From Ectocarpus siliculosus (Eukaryota; Sar; Phaeophyceae; Ectocarpales; Ectocarpaceae), in the NCBI GenBank assembly GCA_000310025.1, contig FN648523.1:100112-127816 (forward strand): a DNA stretch of 27,705 bases, given 5' to 3'. Position numbers and translations under genes: made by a program. Position 1 is the stretch's first letter, and every line of letters begins with the position of its first letter. Below are positions 8,901 through 18,433 of the stretch, in pieces. The notes below the pieces were generated by a model that was not told the DNA's origin, made no database searches, and was given only the letters and a program-made list of their open reading frames with translations.

Positions 8901-11900
8901 ACGCACACGAGACACATTTCGTTTGTTGCTTTTTTTTTCCGTCTTGTTTGGAGAGAGGCGGTGCGCATTTTACTCTTTACTTTGTCGTTTTCGCGCCAAG
9001 AATCGATCGCCCCAGGGGCGTGACATAGGTGCATGAGAGGCTCCCGCTCAATCAACCCTGGCCCGTGGTCGGAGGCGTGTCTGTTCAATCAACTGCCGTG
9101 GCGGTGGCCAGTCCCGTGAAGTATGGAGCGGAATGTCCTGAGCACGTCGGATATTCCATGCTTTTCAGAAAAAACACATCGTGTGCAACAATCACCGAAA
9201 GACTTCCCGTTCGAGATAATGACAATGCAGCAGCATCGGTCGGTGGAATGTACATGTGTCTGAAGTCTCCGCCGTGACTGGCGAAGAATGCCTGCTGAAC
9301 CTATCGCTAGTGCCGCCGGCTGGGACGACTCTGCCTCTTAGGTCGTCTCAGCAGGCAGTGATTGCCCTCCCGCCAGAATCCTCTTCTTCCGTCATTATTT
9401 TGTCGGGTGACATCTGTGCAACGCTTTCGGTCTGCGGACGAAACCGCTTCCGGCCTGAACGCTCGCAGCAGGGGGCGAGCGTTATACTGCTGTGTCGCAT
9501 GTGCGAAATTTTTGTTTTATTCTCCGACGTGTGCCGGACTCGCTTCCGCCTTACTACGGACGGACGGTGGTGCTCGTTGCCCCCACATCCAACAGAGTGC
9601 TGCCTGAAGCCGTACGTAAGGTCGTAAGGCAACACTCTTGAGGCCACCACCACAAGTGAAAGGGGTGAAACGGACCACCAGAGGGTAACCCACGAGTCGG
9701 ACGACATGCTTGCATGCCTTGACACTTTTGGGTCGTACAACGTGTTACGTGGTGCGAAGCTTGCTCAACATCATCCGCCATTCTCGCGTTCCCCCCCCCC
9801 TCCTTCTCGCTGCAACTCATGCGTGTCGCATCATCTTTGGTTGTGGGCGGGGCATCGGAACAGATAGGTGTGCTTTCGCCCACGGCAGGGAAGAGCTCAA
9901 GTACCGCACTCTCAGGGAAATGTAAGTCTCACTGCAGTCTAGACGTGTAGCAGTACTTATAGGTGAATTGAACTTGCACCTTCTAGCTTGACGTTGGTTC
10001 ATGACAACAAAATCGCCGCGTTTTGGTGAATTGACCCTTGATGTGCTTGGCGCAATAGTGACTTCGCTATCATTGTTGCTTCGCGCTTTGATCCCGTCCC
10101 GCTCTTTGCTAAGCTTGTTGCGGCGACGATGATGGTTGGGTCGGGGCACTATGTCAAGTCGCGGAGCATACATGCGCGGACAAGAACCTCTTGTTGATGT
10201 AGGTTGCTTGTTCAACAACTCGCCTAAAATGACCGCACGAAGGCAGCAAGCAATTTCGAAGTGTATGGTTCGATGAGTGCAATGAATACGTTGATGGGAC
10301 CCGACGCGTTTTCACGAGTCGATGCCGTTTGAACTTTGAACAACAACGCGACCCGAATGAAGGCGTCGCCTCCCCCCCCCCCCCCTCCCCTCCCGGTCGA
10401 CAACTTGTTCACCTATATCGCGATATTGGCATATGAATTTTTACGCAAGCGGTTGCTCGTTCGCCCTGCGCGAGCGGGCGCCCACACACCGGACTGCCGT
10501 TTGTTTAAATGTTTGCGGAATGTTGGCTCTTTGCGAGTTTCTCGGAGTTTCTGTCTCAACCTGTTTCATCGGCACTCCTGTTCCCGACGACCCGTGCCAT
10601 GCAGCCATCGGCACACCGCCCCTTCTTGTGTGTTTCACAAGGCCCCGCTTTGTTCTTCCACGATACGCCAACCCTCGTCGTTGCATTTTGTTGTGGGGAC
10701 ATGCACACGTTTCCAGGCAGAACGCTGGGCGCATTCCCGACGCAGTCAAGTACCGCTGCATCCCGTGCATGACCTGGGTCGCTACGGGGAGCTGCCCGTA
10801 CTCTTCACGGTAAGGGTTGGTTGGCCGTCGCCAGTTCCTCGGAGATTGTAATGGCCGCTTTTGGAGGCTGTACAGCTTGTCATTCCCCTAGAAGGAAAAC
10901 AGGACACCGAGGAAGAGCACATGCACATGCACATACACGACTCGTTGGTTGTTCCTACATGAGGTCGGTGGGGGTGTGGAGGGACGCTTGACGGTATTTC
11001 GGCTTATCATTCCCAGAAGGAAATACAGAAAAAGAAGGGCGCGCGTGCATGTCGACAGAATCCACACACATCCATGCGCACCGCACTACGGCCGTACGAA
11101 GCGTTTTTTGCAGCTGCGTACGCATGTAGCTCTTGTTGCCTTTCCTCCAAATAGGTTCACTGTTTGACGTGTGTACTCAAGTGCCTTTTTGCTCATTCCA
11201 CCATCTGTTCGTACACGCGGTATTCTCAAAACCGCATGATGACTGACAAGCTTTTCTTTTCCTTGTCCCGTTGGTTGCTTGGCGCCCGCGTGTGTTTCGC
11301 CACCCCCGTCCCCCCCCCGCAGTTGCGTGTTCATCCACGACCCGCGCGTCCAAGGGCGGCAGGAGGCGTGGCTGTACGCCGGCTCTCACATGTCCTCCGC
11401 GTACCACTCGAGCGACTCGGCCTTCTTCTTCCCGGATCTACCAAGAGATCCCGACAGCCTGGTGAGGAAGGGGAGGGGACGGTAGTGGAGGAAAAGGTCG
11501 TTTTGGTGACGGATCCCGGCATGCAAGTGCACTGTGTGTCTGTGTGTGGCAGGCGTTGTAGACCTAGCAGGCAAAAGCTTCTTCCGTTCTTCAGACCTTG
11601 CGGGGGTTCATTGCCCGACCCTACCCGTGATGATAGGGGCCATTTCACACGGCAGCATTCATAGCTAGAGGCTCCGACACTCGCGTTTTTTTCCGTACAG
11701 CATACTTGTAGTAGCACGCATCGAGCGGGCCAGGAGATCTCGCCCGTTTTTTAATCTCTCTATTTTTTTTCCGTGTGCCGCCACGGTCGATGATCCCTCG
11801 TCAGCTTCCGAGAGACTCTTCGTTGTACGACCTCGACCCCGCCATGTGCGCGGCCAAAGACCGTGCGGACAGGTGAGGGGGCTGTCTGTTGGAGGCCGGC

Positions 11901-14177
11901 TTTTTCTGTTTGCCCCGGGTAGGACACCTGTTTGTGTTGTTGTGTGCGGGATGGTTGTGGGCACCAGTACGACGTGAATAAGCCAGCCCAATGAAACACG
12001 GCGCAACTCTCCTCTCTGCAAGGTCAGGTCGTGACTGGTTCTAGTTTCAGGAGTTGTCATGGACGGGTGGATGATTCTTAGGTTGGAAGACACGGCCACC
12101 GAGGTGGTGGAGTGCGTGGCCGGGGGGGGGGAGGTTTCGGTCGGGAAGCCGAGAGATTGTTGTGCCAAGGACTGATTTGCAAACCGCTGTTGGTAAAACT
12201 GTGTCGAGGGAGTGCAAGACGGCCCCGAACGGTCAAATCAAGCACTCACCCGTCGCCCTCTCTTCCCCACGCTCTTTTCTTCTTTCTTCTCCTGCCCGTT
12301 ACACGCACACACACACAGGGCCGTGTACAACATGTGGTACTCTTTCGTCTCGGTGCTAACCGACATCGAAACGGACAAGGCTCCTCCCAGCGGCTCCTCC
12401 GCCAAGCCTGGCGCCGCCGACGTCTTCCCCGCCCCTTCCCCCTCCTCGAGCGAATCCACCCTAGCCCTCTCCGACCGCAGCAGCAGCTTCGGCTCCGACT
12501 ACTCCACCAGTCCCACCAACGGCGGCGGGGGCGGCAGCTCTTTTGCGGCCGGCGGGTTCAGAGCCAATCGCACAGTGGCTGCTACCGGCGGCGGCGGCGG
12601 CGAAAAGGCTGCCATGGACCACCACCAGGTGGCGGAGCGACGCATCGCGTGCGGAGGCTGCCCCCGCCTCGCGTCTTTCGTCGATCTTAGCCGCGGTGTG
12701 CCGATGGGTCCCGCCACGCCGACATCCCCGGACGCGGAAGTTGCAGGTAAAGGCCAGCAGACAGAGAGGGGCCCTAGGTACACAGACACCTGCGGCCGCC
12801 TGCCCCTCCGTCGCCGTCGTTGTCATGGACCCCCAAGTGCTTACGCGTCCCGTGTTTTTTTTTTGTTTTTGCTGCGATAAAATGACCCAGGTTTTCCGTT
12901 CGAAGATTCTCAGCTCGTCGCGTTCTCCAGGGGTGACGCTCCGGGTTCGGCGGCCAGCAGGTATCGTCCGCGCTCTACCGAGGAAGAATTTTCGCCGGCA
13001 TCAACGCCGGCGGCGGGCGGCGCCGGCTCTCCGGCGTTTCCGATGCCCGCCGACTACCCCTCTTCCCCTCCGAAGTCGTGTCGTTCGGGCGGCCGGCCCA
13101 CTCTCAGCAGGAGCAGCTCGGCCTCGATCGCCGACTGCGGCGCTTCTTCTTCTTCTTCTACGGCTGGGGCGCTCCCGGCGACGCTGCCGCGACCGTCCCC
13201 GTCCCACCGAAGGCCGGTAGTGAGCACGCAGGTGGACGCCAATGGTAACATCGTGGCGGCCGTTGCTCGTCAGTCTGCCCCCCAGATGGTCGCGCCGAGA
13301 GCCGTCAGCGACAGCGTTGACTGGTGAGAAGAATGCGCGTGCGTGTGTCTGAAAGCGATGCCTCAACCTGTTCCCCTTACCGACTGAGTCCGGCAGTCCC
13401 CCTCCCCCGGTTTGATTTTGTCCCTTGTTGTGTTTCGATGACTTTATCGGCCAAGTCGGCAGTGGTCGAACCATTGCCGACGGCGGGTTGGCCGTCAAGA
13501 TACGGTGCTGCGGTCCAGGGTATGAGCGGCTTCATTATTGTTGTGTAATGCCGTCAAGACTCGGACAATCCATTAAACCTAGCTATTGTTGGCGTGAAAA
13601 ATCGGCCCTGTTCGAACACGGGTCCACCCCATCACTGCATCTTCTCATGCATTCATCCACCAGACGAACTGGTGAAGCAATATATGCAGATCTACTACCC
13701 CTCTGTATCTAAGCCTCAAAGCCACTAGTTTTTTTTTCTACTCTGTACTCCAGCTAAGCCACGCCAACAAATCCCCGATGATTCATTCTCCTCCTCTTGT
13801 GCATGTACTCCACCAGTGCCCACCAACACTACCAGCGGCACTGCTCGCCCCCGGCAAGGAGGGTCCCGTTCAAGACGGTACCTATTCCGCCGCACGCTGC
13901 GATCCCGCGCTCGGAGTTCCCGCAGCCGCAGCCGCGCCGGTCGTCGCCGCCGCCGCCACCTGTTGCTGCGGCCTTCGCGAAGCAGCTCGCCGAGGAGGCC
14001 GAAGCGGAGATGGTGTGGCTGCGCCTGGCGTGTCCCGACCGAAGGGACGCGCCGCCGCCTCGGGGCCACCACCATCACTACCCGGAGCGGCGCATGTGGG
14101 CTGCTCTGGACCACCAGAGGTCCTGCGCCTCCTCCTACAACAACAACAGGAAGGCCCCTTTTCCACGCATGACATGA
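5977..14177 (+). CDS. Tandem CCCH zinc-finger RNA-binding protein (TTP/TIS11-like), nine inferred exons
   Basis: Inferred coding exons are ?-6198, 6505-6550, 9864-9921, 10717-10809, 11323-11461, 11805-11872, 12319-12746, 12891-13323 and 13817-14177. All junctions are GT-AG and every codon phase matches. From 6505 to the last stop the exons total 1626 nt, or 541 residues plus stop. The protein opens with two CCCH fingers: a KTELC lead-in with C-x7-C-x5-C-x3-H, a 29-residue linker, then C-x8-C-x5-C-x3-H. Next comes a region with a VYNMWYSFVSVL helix, followed by a long Ser/Gly/Pro tail. In known families, paired fingers of this type bind AU-rich mRNA elements and recruit decay factors. That role is inferred here. 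The start is uncertain: the first exon's frame is open from ATG 5947, with ATGs also at 5977 (good context) and 6100, or the exon may be an internal one. The 3' end is also uncertain, because without the last splice the frame stops at 13325-13327. Confidence 0.8.
6505..6550 (+). CDS. CCCH gene: micro-exon with the first half of zinc finger 1
   Basis: This 46-nt exon follows GGGGACAG and precedes the donor GTAGGT. It reads TELCRNHTKGFCTYG plus one base. The first two ligand cysteines are at 6514-6516 and 6538-6540, spaced C-x7-C. The upstream exon ends in NLK at 6198 before GTAGGT in phase 0, which completes the KTELC lead-in typical of TTP-type fingers. The single leftover G joins AT at 9864 to make Asp, giving C-x5-C with the third cysteine. 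The motif and both phases fit, so the exon is well supported despite its size. Confidence 0.8.
6551..9863 (+). other. Unusually long intron (about 3.3 kb) inside zinc finger 1
   Basis: Donor GTAGGT at 6551. At the 3' end, a C-rich pyrimidine tract (about 9789-9812) is followed by its first AG at 9862-9863. The intron contains (CA)n, (AGT)n and A/G-rich simple sequence. I see no convincing gene, tRNA or nested ORF in either strand. It is several times longer than every other intron inferred in this window. Confidence 0.65.
9864..10809 (+). CDS. CCCH gene: exons completing finger 1 and starting finger 2
   Basis: Exon 9864-9921 supplies the third Cys (9869-9871) and the His (9881-9883) of finger 1, then GREELKYRTL. 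It ends before a perfect GTAAGT donor at 9922. The intron 9922-10716 ends TTTCCAG. The joined codon AT|G gives Met. Exon 10717-10809 carries the linker and the first two cysteines of finger 2, at 10766-10768 and 10793-10795 (C-x8-C), and ends before GTAAGG at 10810. Both phases agree with their partners. Confidence 0.85.
11323..11872 (+). CDS. CCCH gene: end of finger 2 and following exons
   Basis: Exon 11323-11461 follows a C-rich tract and CGCAG. Its first base completes the Arg codon begun at 10809, and it gives the third Cys at 11324-11326 and the His at 11336-11338. The HDPRVQGRQE and SAYHSSDSAFFFPDLPRD stretches follow. The donor is GTGAGG at 11462. Exon 11805-11872 lies between CGTCAG and GTGAGG and encodes about 22 residues (LPRDSSLYDLDPAM and on). 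It ends in phase 2, which is exactly the phase the exon at 12319 needs. A direct join of 11461 to 12319 would be out of frame, which supports this small exon. Confidence 0.75.
12319..14177 (+). CDS. CCCH gene: low-complexity C-terminal exons
   Basis: Exon 12319-12746 starts after a CA-rich acceptor and reads AVYNMWYSFVSVLTDIET, then Ser, Pro and Gly tracts. Its donor is GTAAAG. Exon 12891-13323 follows a T-rich tract and CCCAG and is Ser/Pro/Ala-rich. At 13324 there is a GTGAGA donor that overlaps a readable TGG TGA end. Splicing to 13817 (acceptor CCACCAG after a CT-rich tract) keeps frame and adds 119 residues, including AAFAKQLAEEAEAEMVWLRL, up to TGA at 14175-14177. Whether the protein ends at 13327 or 14177 cannot be settled from sequence alone. 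Confidence 0.6.
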
Positions 14178-14266
14178 TATGATAACGTTTGAGTTTTCTC
14201 TCCCTCTCGCTCTCTCTCTCTTGCTCTCGACCTTGGTGCTTGCTGCTGCTGAGAGAGGGGGGGGGG

Positions 14267-14366
14267 NNNNNNNNNNNNNNNNNNNNNNNNNNNNNNNNNN
14301 NNNNNNNNNNNNNNNNNNNNNNNNNNNNNNNNNNNNNNNNNNNNNNNNNNNNNNNNNNNNNNNNNN
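14267..14366. other. Assembly gap (100 N)
   Basis: Exactly 100 N, bordered by G10 on the left and by GGTG with a longer G run on the right. This is a scaffold gap of unknown true size at a poly-G sequencing barrier. Confidence 0.97.
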
Positions 14367-15066
14367 GGTGGGGGGGGGGGGGGCGTTCGTTGCCTGGTTT
14401 TTAACACAGCTCCGCTTGGATGTTGGCTGCTTTTGTCCGGGCTCTTCGCGCCGCCTGGTGCGAGGGGACCGAGCGAGCAGCCGTCTGGACGCTGTTGGGC
14501 GCGGCTGGGTATACTCGCTACGATCTCCGTGCGAGTGTAAACCGGTCGCGACTCTATTCGCCTTGCTTGGGGTTGACGATTCGCCGGACACGGTCTGGGT
14601 AGGGACGAGGATAACCTCTCGCTTTCTGGATGGCGAAATGTATGCAAACGATGCGTGGCTGCATATTGACTCCTGTCTTGGAAGGGTCGGCGTAATTTGT
14701 TCATGATACAAATTTTTACTTTTTGTCCGGTAAACAAGATTAATGAATGACACGTTTTGCGCGAGCGCGCGATTTTACTTGAAAAAAAGTAGTAGGCACC
14801 ATCGCAGCTGATCGCTGGGTGTTGACGCACGCAGCAACGAGGCCAGGGTTGAAAGTGCGAGCATGCGTGCGTAGCACACCTAGCTGGGCTAGGCCTAGAC
14901 CACGGGGCTGGGATAGCGGTACCAGGTTCTCTACCGACAGCCCGCCGGGCCCCCGGTAACAAGTGTGTTTGGCGCGTAAGGCTGCCCTTGGTCCTTGGGG
15001 CGGTGTTGTTGCGTGCAAGTTTCCCCTGACTACGCAGGCCTCGACGTGTGTTTGGAAAATATAGAT

Positions 15067-15128
15067 TCCGAAGCTCCCTCTCGAGGGCAGCCTAGCCGAG
15101 GCTGAGCTCTCATGGCGGGAGCTTTGGA
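15067..15128 (+). other. Strong imperfect hairpin
   Basis: Arms at 15067-15078 (tccgaagctccc) and 15117-15128 (gggagctttgga) pair over 12 bp with a single G:U wobble. The 38-nt loop contains a nested CAGCC/GGCTG stem with a 7-nt loop. It lies about 0.9 kb past the last CCCH exon, so it could be a 3' UTR structure, a small structured RNA or a mobile-element relic. I cannot tell which from one sequence. Confidence 0.45.
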
Positions 15129-18054
15129 GAGGTCCAAATATACCTGTCGGCCGTCAACGGTCAGGCTTGAACGTTGTTCTGTTATGTTTGTAAAATTTCG
15201 ACGGGCTTCCAGTAGTAGCAGAAAGGGCGGTCAAGATCGAGAGTCATCAAAGCGGTTGAGTTCGTTGTAGTCACGACTCTCGTTGCGCAACGGCCATCAT
15301 TGATATTTCCTCGTTCTTTGTCGTCAAAGCTGTTGCAGGCTCTAGGAATAAGGGAATTATTTTCATTTTGTTTTTTTTCTTGTGTCCCAACGATTTTTAT
15401 CTTCCCTGGTGGAAATCCGTACAGAGGTTGTTGTGAGTGACAAGTGAGAAGAGGTATAAAAGGAGGGCGGGCGGATTTCCAAGGGACTGGGTGTGATTCG
15501 TGGGGGTATTTGGTAGCGCTGCTACATTCTGACGATTAATAACACGCTTAGAATGCGTCAGTCGCATGCTTGGGGTGAAGGTACGATGTTCGCAAGAAGA
15601 CCAAAACAGCTTGTGGAGCACACTGGCAGGGCATGAGCTCATCATGCTCTTCTCTCGTGGGATGCACTTCAGATCACGGGAGGGACAAGGCACGCGGGTT
15701 ATGATTACTAGTAACTGGACCATTACCGGTTGTGTTGGGGGGGCGGGTTCGATGTTGCTTAGGGAAGCATTTCTAGACGGGAGAGAGGGCACAGAGCGCC
15801 GATTGGTTTTCCTACATCTGACAAAGTCATCATCTACTGATGCGCCGCATCATTCCGCGATACCATTGCAAGGCGCTCTTGATCTGTGTCCGAGCTCAAG
15901 TTGGGTGCGTGAGCGGATACGTACATGTTCGGGTGTGTGAGGGAGCGTTGGGTTAGGTAACAATGGCGGGGGTAGCTGGGGTTCGTGAGTGGGTAGGATC
16001 GTAGATGTTTGCCGCCAGCGGTGTTGGTGGGGGTATAGGGGGGCGGGGAGTTGGAAGGAGTCTTTAATTTGATGCAACGCCATATTTGTTGTTCTAGAAT
16101 TTTCTCATTTGCCTTTACTTTGCCACCTCGCTTGGCCAGGGCAAAACAGGTGTCACATTTTCTGTGCGGGCCTTCAATCGACACGTTATATTATTTAGGC
16201 GTATTTTGTGCTCGGTGGACCTCTGTTGGGTAAAATGTATAGCAGGGGGTTCGCATTTATGTGTAGTCCTGGGGATTCGGGTATTTTAATTAAGAGGCCG
16301 AGGTCGTGTGCCGCAGCTGGGGCCTGGACGCGGACTAATAGAATATTCATGTGCATGCGTAGTAGTTTTTCAACTGAATGCCTGATCTTGCGTAGTTTTC
16401 ATAAGTGTGAAAGTACATGTGTATTTGAAGGAGAACGCGCGTATCGATGTATGGGGTGGGGGGGGGGGTACAATGGCATGCGACGGACTGCTTGTTATTC
16501 GACCGCCAGGACGGGGAGAGCGTGCTGACCGTATCGATGATACCCCATTAAGACACCAATAATTAGTCGCCTACAGCGACAAGATGAAAGAAGTAACTTA
16601 GAAATTTTGCATTATATTTTGTTTTGCCCAACCCAGTAGCAGCATCAAGAGGGGGAGTGAGTGCGAGATGTCGTTTGAGATTGATCGTTGTTTCGATTGT
16701 ATTTTGTCTGTCAGGGATTTGAGGTGTGCGGGCTCAACCCACACTATGAACAATATTTGAATGTCACTAATGCAGTATAGTTTTGAGTATTTTCCTTTAT
16801 CTCCTTGTGTATGTACTTCTACAGGGTAAACTCTATGAAGCGTGACAAAAGATGTTCCCTAAACTGTTTCTTTTGTGACTGATGGGGTTGGTGTACGCTT
16901 GGTTGGCCGAACGATACTGGTCGCAGTATCCATGCATGGAAGACGGTCAGCTGTTGACAATCAGTTCAGGCGTGCAAGCCCTCATGAGAAAAGTTGTTGG
17001 GCGATGAATGGTGACTCGGGAAGGACATATCCGGTGTTGTTGCGAATACCACCTGCACGTTGGGATCCTAACTTTCAGCGGCAACATTTGATAGCAGTAA
17101 GTAGTAGTAGCGCGTTTGGATGAACCGACCTCCCGGATGTCGCGTGTGTTCGTGTCAGAGTTGTGCAACGTGCGCCAGGAAGGCTACTGTAGGTAACTGC
17201 GATTCGGGCCTCTTCCGCGATGTAGGAAGAGGTTTAAGATGGGCTGGGTGAACGTACGCATTGCGGGTATGAATGATCTTATCGGCGGCGTCGGATGAGA
17301 GTTTTGCGTCCTTGTTGCAATCTGCATCAAGAGTGAGATGTAAACGAGCCTTAGTCTGCTTCAGCATGCGTCATTGAAAGGTCGCAGACGAACGGCGGTA
17401 GATAATAATGTGTGTATTCATATGCCGGAGTACCTATCGATGCTTGCTGTTGTGTTTGATCTCTCTGCGTTCCCTTTTGAATGTATGTTTTCTACCCTCT
17501 TCATGCCTTTTGCATGCATGGCGTTATACCATCCCTTACATTGAACCTAGGGGACGGGCTAAACTATTTGTATGATTTATGCTGTATGTTATTTAGCCTT
17601 GGGGGGGGTAAAGTTCTTACGAGTATATGTTGGGGTTTTCTCTCTGTGTCACGGTAGTAGGTACTGGCTGAGATGATGTCTTGACCGACTGCGTTCGTTC
17701 GCACCGGACACGGTGACTTCACCACCACGACGGTAGACGGTACATTCTGGATCAACAGCTCAACGTGATGCAGGGCACCTGGGTAGTATTAGTAGGAGAT
17801 AGTACTGCAGGCGGGGAAGCCACGACTGGGTTGTGGGCATGTTCTGAGTTCCAGTGACACAGGGTTTCCGCCTCGTCCTCCTCCTCCCTGGTTGGAATGT
17901 TGCTGTTGCAGTGGGGCAAGAGACGGCGGAGAGAGGGAGAGAAAGAGGCGCGGCCCCAGTGCAATATAATTCACTCTGTTTTAGTCATCATAGTGAAGGA
18001 GGGGGTCCCTCCAACGACCGCGGGGGGGCTCTTCTTTCTTGTCCAAGGCCTTGG

Positions 18055-18433
18055 CTATGTTCCAGGCGTGTCTACAGCGTGTAGATTTTTGTCATCGAAT
18101 AGCTCCTGCAAGGCTGACCGACCAGGCAGGGTCAAAACATTCCACATTTCACCTGGAAAGCGTCGGACAGTGAACAGAAGTTTCGAGCAATCCTTCCACG
18201 TTCCTTCCGCGCAAAGGTCCATGTGTCCCTCATAATCCATTCTGAAGTTGTTTGAGAATCGTTGCGCTTGCTCTGTGCTCGCAAAGTTGTTGAAATATTA
18301 TTTTATTGTTGTCCCTCTTTTCGTCATTCAACGACGGCAATCCTAATACAGAGAGGACAGGCAGGCCCGCCAGCGACCTGACGATTGTTTCGCCATCAGC
18401 CACGATGACCGAATACATATCAATCTCGAACAC
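18055..18433 (-). pseudogene. Possible decayed coding fragment
   Basis: On the minus strand, a protein-like reading from 18433 (FEIDMYSVIVADGETIV, then NDEKRDNNKIIFQQLCEHR) stops at about 18230. An adjacent frame beginning at 18240 then continues with MDYEGHMDLCAEGTWKDC and ends at 18055. The two pieces abut in different frames at an AACTTCAG, which could be a frameshift or an acceptor. The composition looks coding, but no family is recognised and the fragment is short. Confidence 0.25.

Noticed and set aside
11462-11552. Short intron candidate ending GTGTGTGGCAG in the CCCH gene
   Set aside because: The following bases read GCG TTG TAG in the required phase. The exon at 11805-11872 fits both neighbouring phases instead.
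13590-13640. GTTCGAA motif as a possible tRNA T-loop
   Set aside because: No flanking acceptor, D or anticodon stems could be assembled around it.
13725-14753. Minus-strand ORF of 342 codons crossing the N gap
   Set aside because: It depends on reading through 100 N and is antisense to the last CCCH exon.
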